This document shows positions 26,675 through 36,495 of a DNA stretch of 64,000 bases, piece by piece. How positions within the stretch are numbered: the stretch's first letter is position 1; each line of letters starts with the position of its first letter. The position numbers were made by a program, and so were the translations under genes. Source of the stretch: Flammeovirga pectinis. GTDB taxonomy: Bacteria; Bacteroidota; Bacteroidia; Cytophagales; Flammeovirgaceae. Under the pieces are notes generated by a model that did not search any database, was not told the DNA's origin, and saw nothing but the letters and a program-made list of their open reading frames with translations. The DNA lies in the NCBI RefSeq assembly GCF_003970675.1, contig NZ_CP034562.1:1116001-1180000 (forward strand). The letters run 5' to 3'.

Positions 26675-27727
26675 TTAACTTGTAAGTAATTGTTTATAGT
26701 CGTTATCAATGTTTTTGATAACGATTGATGATAAATATAATGAATTTCCAATCTTTTTGTTATTATTAGATATCGTCTGCCTTAACTTGGTGTTATGAAT
26801 TAATTTAATTAATTTATCCTCATAATCAATTAAATTATGTTCATTAATAATAAAACCCATGCCATCTTTTAGTATTTCCTTTATTGCACCTACGTTGCTT
26901 GCAACAACAGGTAAACCAAAGCAGAATGCTTCTAAAACAGAAGTAGGCATGCCTTCATAATAAGAAGGAAAGAGGTAGATGTCTGAAGATTGGAATATTT
27001 TTCTTTTTTCTTCTCCCGAAACGTGACCAATAATTTTAATATTTGGTTCATTAGAAAATTTATTTAAGATATTTGAATATTCAGGACCATCTCCCGCAAT
27101 TATAAATTCAATATTTTTATTGGTTTTTTCTAATTTTTTAAATAAAGTAATAGATTCATAGATACCTTTGTTTTTTGAAATCGTCGATAAAAAAAGAATT
27201 CTTATTTTTCCATCTTTTTGTAAAGTATGACTACCAATGAGATCATCATCAACAAATGTACTGCCAATCGTAATTTTCCCGTTAAAATCATATTTTTGAA
27301 TTACTTTTTTAAATTTCCGAGATAAAACTTTAATATGGTCAACTTTGAAAAAGGAATTTTTAATTAAAGATGAGTATTTAGAAAAAAGAAATTCATTACT
27401 TTCATTCCAACCATGCCAATGAATGTATATTTTTTTTTTAAAAAGGCGACTTATTATTATATAAAAAGAATCTCTTACTATTGAAAATTCACCCAGAGAA
27501 GGATTAATATGAACAATGGAATTTTTATTGGTGGATAATACTTTTATAAACCTTAAGTAATCAAGTAGAAGGTATAAAACTTTATTTATAACTTTATCTT
27601 TAAGAGAAGATCTAAATTCAAATAATATAAATTTATTTGAAGAATATTTGATAAGATTTCTATTGAATTCAACAACTCCTCCTTTAAGTGAAAATGGTGG
27701 AGTTAAGAGTAATATTTTTTCTGACAT
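26675..27727 (-). CDS. GT4 family glycosyltransferase
   Basis: 350 residues from the ATG at 27727 (MSEKILLLTPPFSLKGGVVE). An upstream ATG at 27763 would add 12 unlike residues. GT-B fold: an N-terminal domain with IYIHWHGWNESNEF, and a C-terminal domain with ILFLSTISKNKG, FIIAGDGPEY and SDIYLFPSYYEGMPTSVLEA, the E-x7-E donor site of GT4. It retains anomeric configuration in family terms. Donor and acceptor unknown. It is the first intact gene after two pseudogenes in the operon. Confidence 0.9.
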   Translation of the reverse strand: MSEKILLLTPPFSLKGGVVEFNRNLIKYSSNKFILFEFRSSLKDKVINKVLYLLLDYLRFIKVLSTNKNSIVHINPSLGEFSIVRDSFYIIISRLFKKKIYIHWHGWNESNEFLFSKYSSLIKNSFFKVDHIKVLSRKFKKVIQKYDFNGKITIGSTFVDDDLIGSHTLQKDGKIRILFLSTISKNKGIYESITLFKKLEKTNKNIEFIIAGDGPEYSNILNKFSNEPNIKIIGHVSGEEKRKIFQSSDIYLFPSYYEGMPTSVLEAFCFGLPVVASNVGAIKEILKDGMGFIINEHNLIDYEDKLIKLIHNTKLRQTISNNNKKIGNSLYLSSIVIKNIDNDYKQLLTS

Positions 27728-27808
27728 TTTATTCAATTCCTCTGATTTTTGTAATAATTCCATTCTCCAATATATTGAATTTTGTCGCCTTTAATGCCAT
27801 TTTTGAAA

Positions 27809-28361
27809 TTATAAATAGTATCTGTTGCATGATTGTTTTTTATATTTAGTTAATTCTTCTTCGTTAAATCTATTTTTAATTACTTTACATGGGTTTCCAA
27901 CGGCAATTGAATATGGTGGAATTGATTTTGTTATAATACTTCCTGCTCCTATTATTGCCCCCTCATTGATAGTAACTAGTAACTCCAGGGAGTATTGTTA
28001 CATTAGTACCAATCCACACATCATCTTTAATAGTTACGCCTGATATATTACGTATATTTCTTATTTCAAACATAGTTTTACCTGTCATATTGAAAACGTG
28101 ATTGTCACATTCGATAACAACATTAGGACCAATCATAATATTACTACCAAATATTAAATTTCTGGCAGAAATATGAAAATTTGATGAGATGAATATATTT
28201 GAGCCCATGCTTATTTCATCAGGTCTAATAAAAATAACTCCTTTTGACAAAAAAATATTTTCTCCTCGAGTTTTAAAATTTTTAAAACTGTTGAAATAAT
28301 TTTTTTGTCTAAATAGATCTTTTATATGATCAATAATTGTTAATAATGATTAGAAAGTCAT
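27809..28361 (-). pseudogene. Hexapeptide acyltransferase, frameshifted by a 7-bp duplication
   Basis: Left-handed beta-helix acetyltransferase of the Maa/CysE kind: [55 protein letters not shown]. The frame then breaks and resumes as [18 protein letters not shown] with [11 protein letters not shown] in another frame. The cause is visible: TAGTAAC is present twice in a row (27970-27976 and 27977-27983); removing one copy restores [19 protein letters not shown] second lesion is a TAA at codon 4 after the ATG at 28361. The trimer-forming coil that makes the active site would be lost. Confidence 0.85.
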
Positions 28362-29412
28362 CATTTAATCTTTTAGATAACTCTAAACTAAAAGATGATT
28401 TATGTCCTAGTTTTAATCCATTGATGATTTTTTTGCAAAAACCTGAGGATCTCTAGCCTTAACTATATATCCATTTTTCCCATTAACTACCATGTATTTA
28501 GCTCCACTAACATTAGTTGTTACAACATTTTTACCACAACCTATTGCTTCAACCATTGAAGTTGGAAAGCCTTCAGTCAAAGATTCCATTATTAATAGAT
28601 CACTAATATTTAAGAAGTGACTTATTTCTATTTGACTTTTACGTCCTAAAAGTATAATTCTTTTATTCTGAATTTCATCCTTAAAATATTCTTTTATATT
28701 CATCCTCTCCAGATCCAATAAATACTAATTTTAAAGTAGGTTTTTCTAAATACGTAATTCTATAACTATCAATTAATAGTCTCCAGCCTTTTATATTGGA
28801 GAGTCTTCCTGTAGTAATAAGTAATATATCTTCCTTAGTAAACCCAAGTGAAATTTTATCAATATGTTTTACTTTGAATATTTCAGGGTCAAATCTTGTA
28901 GGAAATTGAATTATAGAGCATTTTTTAAGTTTATAATATTTTTCTTTTGAAGTAATTTTATTGATACTTGAAGCTACTAAAATAGTATTAAATTTTTTCA
29001 GATTCTTAAATAGTAAACTTTCGTAAATATCTCCGAACACTCTTAATAATTTATATTTTGATAATCCAATTGAATTTACTGATAACAAAAACAAATTGAG
29101 GTGTTTGTGAAAATACTATTTCAATATTGTCTGTTGTATTATGAATTATTTTTATATAATGTTTTAATTTTAAGTAGCTAAATAATCTTTTGGGCAATTT
29201 TGTCCTTTTTATTTCACTTTCTTTACATATTGAAAAGAAATTTACTTTCTAATTGTACATTGACACCATTCATCAACTGGAGAGTTATCTGAGTCAATAC
29301 CGACTAAGTAATAATCATAATTAATATCTTAAATAAATTGTTTTGAAAATGATAAAGTTCCTCCTAATGGATAGTCTTTAAAGTTAGTGCATTCAAAATA
29401 TAATAATCTCAT
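28330..29412 (-). pseudogene. GT4 glycosyltransferase, multiply frameshifted
   Basis: Starts at ATG 29412 (MRLLYFECTNFKDYPLGGTL). A TAA follows QFI near 29330, then single-base shifts occur at AGAAAGTAAATT (29244 region), at a T5 run near 29096, at a T4 run near 28685 and at an A7 run near 28431. Fused by eye it reads as a GT-B enzyme: LLITTGRLSNIKGWRLLIDS, LVFIGSGEDEYKRI, then ISDLLIMESLTEGFPTSMVEA with the E-x7-E donor site, ending RLNDDFLIIINNY. Its ATG overlaps the stop of the upstream GT2 (ATGA), a sign of former translational coupling. Confidence 0.85.
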
Positions 29413-30362
29413 GATTTTTCTTTTATATACTTTTCATTTTTATTTTTTGGGTGAAAAATTATTAACCCAATTAATGAAGTGAAATCAATCAAAATTTGAT
29501 TAATCAGTTGATTCAGATAATTTGTTGAAATTTTTTGTTTTGAAACTTTAATACACATAAAAAATAAATAAAATATTATTGGTAAGATATTTCCCGATGT
29601 AATACTAATTATTATACAAAAAAATAATACTAGAAGAGAATAATATTTACGCAAAAATGAAGGGTATAAAAATTTGTTAAATAAATGTTCTCGTATTATT
29701 AGTGAATTAGAATATAAATTACTTCCGTCAAAAAGCATTTTCCACATTCTACTTTTATCATTATATGCTATGGTATGATGTTTAACGAATAATCTATTTT
29801 TCCTCAATAAAGGAATCCCAATGTTAGATAATCTTAAACCAAAATCAATATCTTGTGATCTTCTAAACTTTGTTTTCATCCCATTAACTAAAAACCATGC
29901 TTCTCTATTAATAATAAAATATCCTCCAGTAGTATATTGATAAGAATCTTTATTTAGATTTTTATGAAGATAGTCTTCAGATAAATAATTCCAATTTTCA
30001 TCATAAAATAGATTTTTTAATTGACCAGAAACAAAGGGGTGAATTAATTTATTGTTATTTAATATTGAATCAATGAAATCTACTTCAATTTCCATATCAG
30101 CATCTAAAAAACATAATATATTGCCTTTTGATTCCAAAGCACCTATATTTCTAGCAATTGCAGCATTACAATCGCCTGTTATTTTATAGGTTTTGATATT
30201 GTTTGAATTGCATATTTCTAAGCTGTTATCTTTGCTTTTAGAATCAACATAAATTATTTCATAATCATATTTGTACTTATTTATAACTAGATCTATACTA
30301 TCAATACACATTTTTAAAGTTTTACCTTCATTTTTCCCAATTATTATAAAAGAAAGTTTCAT
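29409..30362 (-). CDS. GT2 glycosyltransferase with C-terminal membrane helices
   Basis: 317 residues. LSFIIIGKNEGKTLKMCIDS opens the GT-A domain; IIYVDSKSKDNSLEIC, AARNIGA-like AIARNIGALESKG and ILCFLDADMEIE (DADM as the DXD metal site) follow, then FRRSQDIDFGLRL, the ED-type acceptor-site motif. Two hydrophobic segments near 235-285 anchor it. It overlaps the upstream GT by 4 bp (ATGA) and the downstream pseudogene by 4 bp, so it is inside a tightly coupled operon. Sugar specificity unknown. Confidence 0.9.
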   Translation of the reverse strand: MKLSFIIIGKNEGKTLKMCIDSIDLVINKYKYDYEIIYVDSKSKDNSLEICNSNNIKTYKITGDCNAAIARNIGALESKGNILCFLDADMEIEVDFIDSILNNNKLIHPFVSGQLKNLFYDENWNYLSEDYLHKNLNKDSYQYTTGGYFIINREAWFLVNGMKTKFRRSQDIDFGLRLSNIGIPLLRKNRLFVKHHTIAYNDKSRMWKMLFDGSNLYSNSLIIREHLFNKFLYPSFLRKYYSLLVLFFCIIISITSGNILPIIFYLFFMCIKVSKQKISTNYLNQLINQILIDFTSLIGLIIFHPKNKNEKYIKEKS

Positions 30363-31468
30363 GAATGATTATTTAAATAGTTGTTTTTATTTTTATTTGT
30401 TTCAATAATAATCTTTTTTTTGTTTTCTACTGCTATTTTGGAGAAAGCATGTGAATTAATATTTTTTACTGAAATATCAGAAAAAATATTAATAAGATCA
30501 TTTTGTGTATTATAAACAATACATTGATTATATGAATAATTTATTGGGATAAAATCACCTTTAATTATACATGGTTTCTCATAATCGATCATTAATGCTG
30601 AGATACCACTTTCTTTAGTTATACCATATATTTCTGGAGTTTTTGAATTATTATAGTAAGTATTTAAGTTTGATAAGAGAAAGTCACACAATTCTAAATG
30701 TTGATTAAAAACATTTTCAGGAATAAATGAAGTAAAGTAAATGATAGAATTAGTATATTTTTGATTGATGTCACTTATTTTTTGAATAATTGTGGACTTA
30801 TTAGGGTTTAATTTACCTAGTAATATTAATTGAATATTATTAACTCCATTATTAAGAGATACCAAAAAAGCGTCAAGTATAGAGTCGTATTCTCTTCGTT
30901 TTGTATCGATCATTCCAGGAATAATAATTTTAATCTTCTCATTATTTATATTTGATCTACTAACAAAATTAACATTTGGATGTTTGAATGGAAAGAAATA
31001 AATATTTTTATCTAGGACTAATTTGTCTAAATAATGTTTGAGATTCGGACTTACAACTATTATATCATTTGAGAATTTATAAATAATTTGCCTTATAATA
31101 TTATAAATTAAAATTTTTATTTTTGCTGTACCAACAGGGAAACACCAAGTATTAATGTTATGTATTACTAATGTTTTATTAGTTTTTAGAGATAAGATAT
31201 TTATTATTAAAGAGAAAAAATAGGTATATGGTTGTTCAATAATTATAGAGTCACTATTATTTAGATTTTTTCTATTTTTTTTCAAAAACTTAAAAACACT
31301 TTCATTATCATTCATTACAACAAATTTTATGTCAGAATTTAAAATTTTTTCTTCTATTAATTTAGTTGTGTATACAATAATACTTTCTCCTTTGAGTATT
31401 TGAAAAAGAGAATTATAAAAAGATAAATGGTTGAAATTATTTTCTAATACTAAAATACTTATTTTCAT
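30359..31468 (-). CDS. GT-B type glycosyltransferase, weakly conserved
   Basis: About 369 residues from the second ATG (MKISILVLENNFNHLSFYNS); an ATG two codons earlier is equally possible. The N-terminal domain has TLVIHNINTWCFPVG; the C-terminal domain has KIIIPGMIDTKRREYDSILDAF and IQLILLGKLNPNKS, the usual beta-strand/donor region of GT4-like enzymes. ISALMIDYEKPCIIKGDFIPI resembles the donor-binding tail. No clear E-x7-E motif is visible, so GT family number is uncertain. It overlaps wzy upstream. Confidence 0.75.
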   Translation of the reverse strand: MKISILVLENNFNHLSFYNSLFQILKGESIIVYTTKLIEEKILNSDIKFVVMNDNESVFKFLKKNRKNLNNSDSIIIEQPYTYFFSLIINILSLKTNKTLVIHNINTWCFPVGTAKIKILIYNIIRQIIYKFSNDIIVVSPNLKHYLDKLVLDKNIYFFPFKHPNVNFVSRSNINNEKIKIIIPGMIDTKRREYDSILDAFLVSLNNGVNNIQLILLGKLNPNKSTIIQKISDINQKYTNSIIYFTSFIPENVFNQHLELCDFLLSNLNTYYNNSKTPEIYGITKESGISALMIDYEKPCIIKGDFIPINYSYNQCIVYNTQNDLINIFSDISVKNINSHAFSKIAVENKKKIIIETNKNKNNYLNNHS

Positions 31469-32753
31469 TGTCAAAAATATTTAGATCATAATAAGACATT
31501 CCTAATGAAATTATTATTACAAAATTCAAAGAATGTTTAAATAAATCACCTCCTGAAGAGAAGGTTAAGAGTAAACTGAAAATTATAAATAAGAAGATAA
31601 TCATTGACATATCTGAATGCCTTCTAAAGAAAAAATATCTTAATAATAATATCATATTGAATACAAATATAATACTTCCAAAAAGCCCAGTAGTTACAAA
31701 TAAATTAGGCCAAAAAATATCAGGGTGAATTACTCTAAATGTATCAGTCTTTAATGGAATTTTATAAGCTTCATTATTACTAATATAGCCAATCCCAAAT
31801 AATGGATTTTCTTTAAGAGTAAGAGTTATTCTATCAATAGTTACTTCACTTCTTGAATTTAAATTTTGAATATTATTGATCGAAGTACCTTCTGAAAACC
31901 GTTCAATAACAACATTAATGTTTTTATTGAAAAACGTTGTTAGAAAAACAAATCCTAATAGAATGAATATTAAAAACTTTAATTTGTGTGTTATATTTAC
32001 TTTGTTTTTTCGTGATATTAATTCAAAAACTAGTATCACAATAAAGTATGAAATTATTATTGATCGGGTATAAGTTAGTATTATTGATATTATCGATATT
32101 GCAAATAATATAAAATTTTGAAGATTTATTCTCCTCCTAAAATTTATATAAAGTATTGGAAATAAAAATTTGAAGAAAAAGGGAAATCCTTCTAAAGATC
32201 TTTCAATATTATTTCCAATTATCATACTTTTAGAAGATGTGTAAAAATTCAAAAAGTGTAGATAATTAAGAATAAAGATACCTGTATTAAAAATCGATAA
32301 TACTATTATTAATTTCAAAAAAAATAAAACCTCTTGTTTTTCAGTTTTTTTAAATAAAATGAATAGTGGGAATATATATATATATGTTACAAAATCAAGA
32401 AATGGCATTAAACTTTGTGTAAAAGAAAAGCCACCAGACAATGTTAAAATAAAAGATAAAATTTGTATGCCAAAAAATAAAAAGTATAAAATGAAAACAT
32501 TAGTAAAATTGTTGTTGAATTTTTTTTTTAAATCAAATAAGATATAATTTTTAGTCAATGCAATAATTATAAATATCTGCGAGATATAATTAATAAAATT
32601 ATATTTTCCATTAACTAATAAATCTTGTTTTTCTAATACACCAAAAAAATGTGTTGATATTAGTACAGCAATATATATTAATTGGAGTCTTTTTAATTTA
32701 AAAGTTAAACTTAATAAAATTAAAATTGAAACTATTTGTAGAATTTGATTCAT
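31437..32753 (-). CDS. wzy: O-antigen polymerase (Wzy-like)
   Basis: 438 residues, almost wholly hydrophobic, with about ten to twelve membrane helices and one large loop, IERFSEGTSINNIQNLNSRSEVTIDRI, before the last helices. GIGYISNNEAY sits where Wzy/WaaL proteins carry their conserved loop (ENPLFGIGY). Wzy joins flipped repeat units in the periplasm. Very low GC like its neighbours, typical for polymerase genes that turn over fast. Its 3' end overlaps the GT-B gene by 32-38 bp; its start overlaps the acyltransferase stop by 4 bp. Confidence 0.85.
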   Translation of the reverse strand: MNQILQIVSILILLSLTFKLKRLQLIYIAVLISTHFFGVLEKQDLLVNGKYNFINYISQIFIIIALTKNYILFDLKKKFNNNFTNVFILYFLFFGIQILSFILTLSGGFSFTQSLMPFLDFVTYIYIFPLFILFKKTEKQEVLFFLKLIIVLSIFNTGIFILNYLHFLNFYTSSKSMIIGNNIERSLEGFPFFFKFLFPILYINFRRRINLQNFILFAISIISIILTYTRSIIISYFIVILVFELISRKNKVNITHKLKFLIFILLGFVFLTTFFNKNINVVIERFSEGTSINNIQNLNSRSEVTIDRITLTLKENPLFGIGYISNNEAYKIPLKTDTFRVIHPDIFWPNLFVTTGLFGSIIFVFNMILLLRYFFFRRHSDMSMIIFLFIIFSLLLTFSSGGDLFKHSLNFVIIISLGMSYYDLNIFDNENKYFSIRK

Positions 32754-33349
32754 AAATTTCTAATAAACTTACATGGATTCCCTCCCCAAATTTCATTAGC
32801 AGGAATATTTTTAGAAACAATACTTCCAGCTGCAATTATTGAGTTTTTACCTATGGTTACACCTTTGAGGATTATTGAATTTGAACCTATGAAAACATTA
32901 TCGTTTATAATTATTTCTTTTTTTGCTGCTTTAAAATAATCATCGTCTGAATTTCTAGTTTCAACATCCAATGAATGAAAATCGGTATCCCAAAATTTAC
33001 AACCTCCACCTATTAATACATTATTTCCAATTAAAATTTTCTTACTACAGAAAATAGTTGAATTTGAAATGCCTACATTATTTCCAATAATTAAAACACT
33101 ATCCTTTTTTGATATTAACCTTAATACAATATCACCGCCAATAGGGTTGAAATTTACACCAGAATTAGCTCTAAAAGAATCGCCAATTTTTATAGAGCCA
33201 TTATTAATAATCTTTATTTTACCTTTGATTCTATAATTAGGTTCTATTTTGACAAGCTGTTCATATAAAGTAATCCTATTAAAAATATTAGAGGTGAATT
33301 TATTAATCAAGTTGAGTATTATACGTATATAAGTTATTATTTTTATCAT
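32750..33349 (-). CDS. Hexapeptide-repeat acyltransferase
   Basis: 199 residues. Left-handed beta-helix turns: IGNNVGISNSTIFCSKKILI, IGNNVLIGGGCKFWDTDFHS, INDNVFIGSNSIILKGVTIG, KNSIIAAGSIVSKNIPANEI with WGGNPCKFIRN at the end. The HS-LD segment (DFHSLDVETR) carries the catalytic His typical of NodL/WbbJ-like O-acetyltransferases. It probably acetylates a sugar of the repeat unit from acetyl-CoA. Unlike the broken acyltransferase at 27809-28361 this one is intact. It sits between wzx and wzy. Confidence 0.9.
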   Translation of the reverse strand: MIKIITYIRIILNLINKFTSNIFNRITLYEQLVKIEPNYRIKGKIKIINNGSIKIGDSFRANSGVNFNPIGGDIVLRLISKKDSVLIIGNNVGISNSTIFCSKKILIGNNVLIGGGCKFWDTDFHSLDVETRNSDDDYFKAAKKEIIINDNVFIGSNSIILKGVTIGKNSIIAAGSIVSKNIPANEIWGGNPCKFIRNL

Positions 33350-33350
33350 T

Positions 33351-34682
33351 TTATTTATTCCAAATACCTGTTGCTTTATTATTAATTATCTTAGTGTATT
33401 GTATAACAAAAAGTATGAGAGATAGTATATTAGTAGCAAGTGTTGCCATAATAACCCCTGACAAACCAAAATTTAATCTCTTAGCAAAATAAATAGATAA
33501 AGGAATGTTTATAATTGCAGAAAGTGTACCTGAATATAATTGTATTTTAATTTTACTAGATCCATTTAAAAACATTGAAAATACCTGTAAGTACATTGTA
33601 CATATTATATATATTCCCATTATTATATTAAGTTCATTAGGTATAGTAATGTTATTTCCAATCCAAAGAGCAAAGATCTCATTTGCAAAAAACATTGATA
33701 TTAGAACTATTACTGAGATAAGAGTAACAAAAATTAATGATTTATTTATTGTATTCTTTATCCAAATAATATCATTTTTTGTTATTGCAGTTGTGAAAGC
33801 AGACCAGAGTGGAATTAAAATCAGACTTGTACCCACTTTAAAGATGCCAAAAAATTTGTAAGGTATATTATATACAGTTACTTGGTCTGGACTAAATATT
33901 TGAGTAATAATTAAGTTATCAGATGAAAATAGAATTACAGCACAGATTTGTATTAAGAAGAAATTCATACCTAAACCAAATATTTTTTTTAAGTGTTTTT
34001 TCTTAAAACTTTTAAAGTTTGGTTTAATAGTGTTGAATTTAAAGCGAAATAGAAAAATATTAGCTATTACATATGTCATTATTTGGGTAAATGCAATTGT
34101 GTATCCATAATATACTATTGAATTAGATTCTAAATTATTAAGTATATATATTATTGTAAATGAACATAAACTATTTATGAAGATTAAAATTCCTGGGAAT
34201 GATGATTTATGATTAGAATATGAAATTATATCAATGCACTTGAATGTTAAATTAAAGAAGAAGCATATATAAATAATTTTGATAATTAGAATAAAGTTTT
34301 GAGACTCAACTGAGTTGAACTTAAAAATACTCTGCCAATCAATTAAATTAAAAAATAAAATAAAAATGCTGGATAAGCATATACTAATAACTAAAAGTGT
34401 TATATAAGTTGTACTTACATATTCTTTTGCAAGAATAATTTTGTTTTTTGATAATGCAGTAGTAAGGTTATTTCTTAAACCATGCCCAATCCCAAAATCA
34501 AAAAAAGTAAAAAATGATAAAAAAGAAAAAAGAGTTAACCAAATGCCATAATTCTCACTCCCTAAATAACTTATAGATAGAGGTATGAAGAAAAATGATA
34601 AAATTATTGAAAAACCTTTAACAATTACATTTATTCCAATTTGTTCGATAATTTTTTTCGAGAAACTATTTTCTTTTTTCAT
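33351..34682 (-). CDS. wzx: Flippase of the MOP/PST family (Wzx-like)
   Basis: 443 residues and about twelve to fourteen hydrophobic helices. IEQIGINVIVKGFSIILSFF, YLGSENYGIWLTLFSFLSFF, FDFGIGHGLRNNLTTALSKN are the Wzx N-terminal helices with their charged loop. It should carry the undecaprenyl-PP-linked repeat unit across the inner membrane for Wzy. Start overlaps the upstream GT2 by 17 bp; the stop is 1 bp from the acyltransferase start. AT-rich codon use like wzy. Confidence 0.9.
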   Translation of the reverse strand: MKKENSFSKKIIEQIGINVIVKGFSIILSFFFIPLSISYLGSENYGIWLTLFSFLSFFTFFDFGIGHGLRNNLTTALSKNKIILAKEYVSTTYITLLVISICLSSIFILFFNLIDWQSIFKFNSVESQNFILIIKIIYICFFFNLTFKCIDIISYSNHKSSFPGILIFINSLCSFTIIYILNNLESNSIVYYGYTIAFTQIMTYVIANIFLFRFKFNTIKPNFKSFKKKHLKKIFGLGMNFFLIQICAVILFSSDNLIITQIFSPDQVTVYNIPYKFFGIFKVGTSLILIPLWSAFTTAITKNDIIWIKNTINKSLIFVTLISVIVLISMFFANEIFALWIGNNITIPNELNIIMGIYIICTMYLQVFSMFLNGSSKIKIQLYSGTLSAIINIPLSIYFAKRLNFGLSGVIMATLATNILSLILFVIQYTKIINNKATGIWNK

Positions 34683-35580
34683 TTAAATATAAAATTATTG
34701 AATAAAAATAATATTTAATTTTCTCTATGGTATTCAAATTTTGGAAGTATATAGTGTGATAAGTCATTTTATAATTTCTAAATCCTTTTTTATTTCTTTT
34801 TTTGAAATAGTATTTAAATAATCGATCATATGTTATTGGGAATACAACATCTAAAAATTTTTTATATTCTTCTTTATTTAAATCGAAGTTTATGTGTGAT
34901 AAAGTTGTAAGACCTAAACCAACTTTTTCAAAGGACCAGAAATTATCTCCTGGATCTATGTATTTTACAATTTTTTGACTACTAAAAGTCATTAATTGTT
35001 TTTCATCTAAAGCATAAAAAATTGGAATTAAATGGCCAATAAAGGTATATGAATATTCAAATGCTTTACCCAAATAAGGATATAACGTCTCTAGATTTAA
35101 TACATTATTAGAAATAAAGACTAAGTTTCCCCTCCTGATTTTTTTGTCAAATTTATAATAATTTATCAATTCTTGAAGTGATTTAATACTTAAATCTTTC
35201 TCTAAACCTGTTGTTGAAGTTCCTTCAGTTGAAAATTTAAATGCACAATTATTAGGTTGATCTTTAATTTTATTATTAATAATGTTAATTGAATTATTAA
35301 GTGTAATATCATCATCTGATAATATCCACATCCATTTTGTTTTACAATGTAAAAATGGATTTACAATGTTGGTAGACATACCAACATTGATATTATTTCT
35401 AATTATTCTTAATTTTTCATGAGTATAAAATTCAGAGATGTTGTAATCTGAGCAATTGTCTATTACTACAACTTCATAGAGTGTTGTAATGTCTTGTGAA
35501 AAAATACTGTCTAAAACTTTTATCAATTGTTCTTTCCTATTATAACTTGGAATAACAATTGAGAGTCCATCATTATACAT
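34666..35580 (-). CDS. GT2 family glycosyltransferase
   Basis: 304 residues. GLSIVIPSYNRKEQLIKVLD, EVVVIDNCSDYNI, LRIIRNNINVGMSTNIVNPF and WMWILSDDDIT (SDDD as the metal site) define the GT-A domain. The C-terminal half carries FISNNVLNLETLYPYLGKAF and has no membrane helix. It is the first glycosyltransferase after the dideoxyhexose genes and is therefore a candidate for the CDP-dideoxyhexose transferase, but that is only position-based inference. Confidence 0.88.
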   Translation of the reverse strand: MYNDGLSIVIPSYNRKEQLIKVLDSIFSQDITTLYEVVVIDNCSDYNISEFYTHEKLRIIRNNINVGMSTNIVNPFLHCKTKWMWILSDDDITLNNSINIINNKIKDQPNNCAFKFSTEGTSTTGLEKDLSIKSLQELINYYKFDKKIRRGNLVFISNNVLNLETLYPYLGKAFEYSYTFIGHLIPIFYALDEKQLMTFSSQKIVKYIDPGDNFWSFEKVGLGLTTLSHINFDLNKEEYKKFLDVVFPITYDRLFKYYFKKRNKKGFRNYKMTYHTIYFQNLNTIEKIKYYFYSIILYLNEKRK

Positions 35581-35611
35581 AACTTAAAAACTTAATAGAA
35601 TTCATTAAATG

Positions 35612-36493
35612 TTAATATCTCTTTAAACCATTCTTAAGACTAATTTTGGGATTCCAATTTTTTAATATGGTAATTGTATTGTTTGGTTTCATGACTTCTC
35701 TTTTTCGATACAACCTAGAACCCCAATTAATATTAACTTTTTTATTAGTTAATATTTCAAAAGTTTGAATAATCTCTTTTAATGAATATGACTTCTCAGA
35801 TCTAATAGCATAAGAAGTTAAATGACTTTCTATAGACTGTATATTTAGATATGCTTGATGATAAGCTTCGCAAATATCTGAAATATGAGTTAGATATAGC
35901 TTTTGTTCACCAGCTGACATGTCTAATACTTTACCTTCATCTGCAAATTTGTGAAGTAAATTAATTAATTTAGGCCGAGTGTCATTTTCTCCATAAGTAT
36001 CATAAAGCTTTAGAGTCATGACTTTCAAACCTTCTGCTTCAACATAATATTTGATTATTTTTTCAAAAGCTTCCTTAGTTGAAGCGTATAAATCTACAGG
36101 ATTATATTCATCACTTTGATAATATTGCCAATAAGTACCAGTATTAATGAAGTACTTTATAGAAGCTTTAGAACACGCTTCTAAAATTTCAGTTGAAAAT
36201 AGTACATTACTATTAATAAGCTTGATAATATCTGAAGGTTCATGTTCAGTTTTAATATAAGAGGCTAGATGATATACTACGTCAGAATTTGTTGTTTGAA
36301 AATATTCGATTAATGCTGAAATATTATTGTCATGATAGAATATTGATATCTTATCTATGATATCTTCGATGTTAGTTGTATTCGAAGATTTTCTTAAAAT
36401 TAGATGTATATTCCATCCTTTCTGAAGAAGAAATCTAGCCAAGTTTGATCCAACAAAACCCGAGCCTCCAGTTATTATCGCTGTATTTGACAT
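35612..36493 (-). CDS. CDP-3,6-dideoxyhexose synthase-type reductase/epimerase
   Basis: 293-residue extended SDR: GGSGFVGSNLARF is the GxxGxxG cofactor loop; NTGTYWQYYQSDEYNP and YASTKEAFEK supply the Thr, Tyr and Lys of the site. It begins 2 bp after the DdhC gene, so it fills the slot of abequose or paratose synthase, which reduces the C4 ketone of CDP-3,6-dideoxy-4-ketohexose. Sequence alone does not tell the C4 configuration, so abequose and paratose are both possible; ascarylose or tyvelose would need another epimerase, not seen here. Confidence 0.8.
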   Translation of the reverse strand: MSNTAIITGGSGFVGSNLARFLLQKGWNIHLILRKSSNTTNIEDIIDKISIFYHDNNISALIEYFQTTNSDVVYHLASYIKTEHEPSDIIKLINSNVLFSTEILEACSKASIKYFINTGTYWQYYQSDEYNPVDLYASTKEAFEKIIKYYVEAEGLKVMTLKLYDTYGENDTRPKLINLLHKFADEGKVLDMSAGEQKLYLTHISDICEAYHQAYLNIQSIESHLTSYAIRSEKSYSLKEIIQTFEILTNKKVNINWGSRLYRKREVMKPNNTITILKNWNPKISLKNGLKRY

Positions 36494-36495
36494 GC

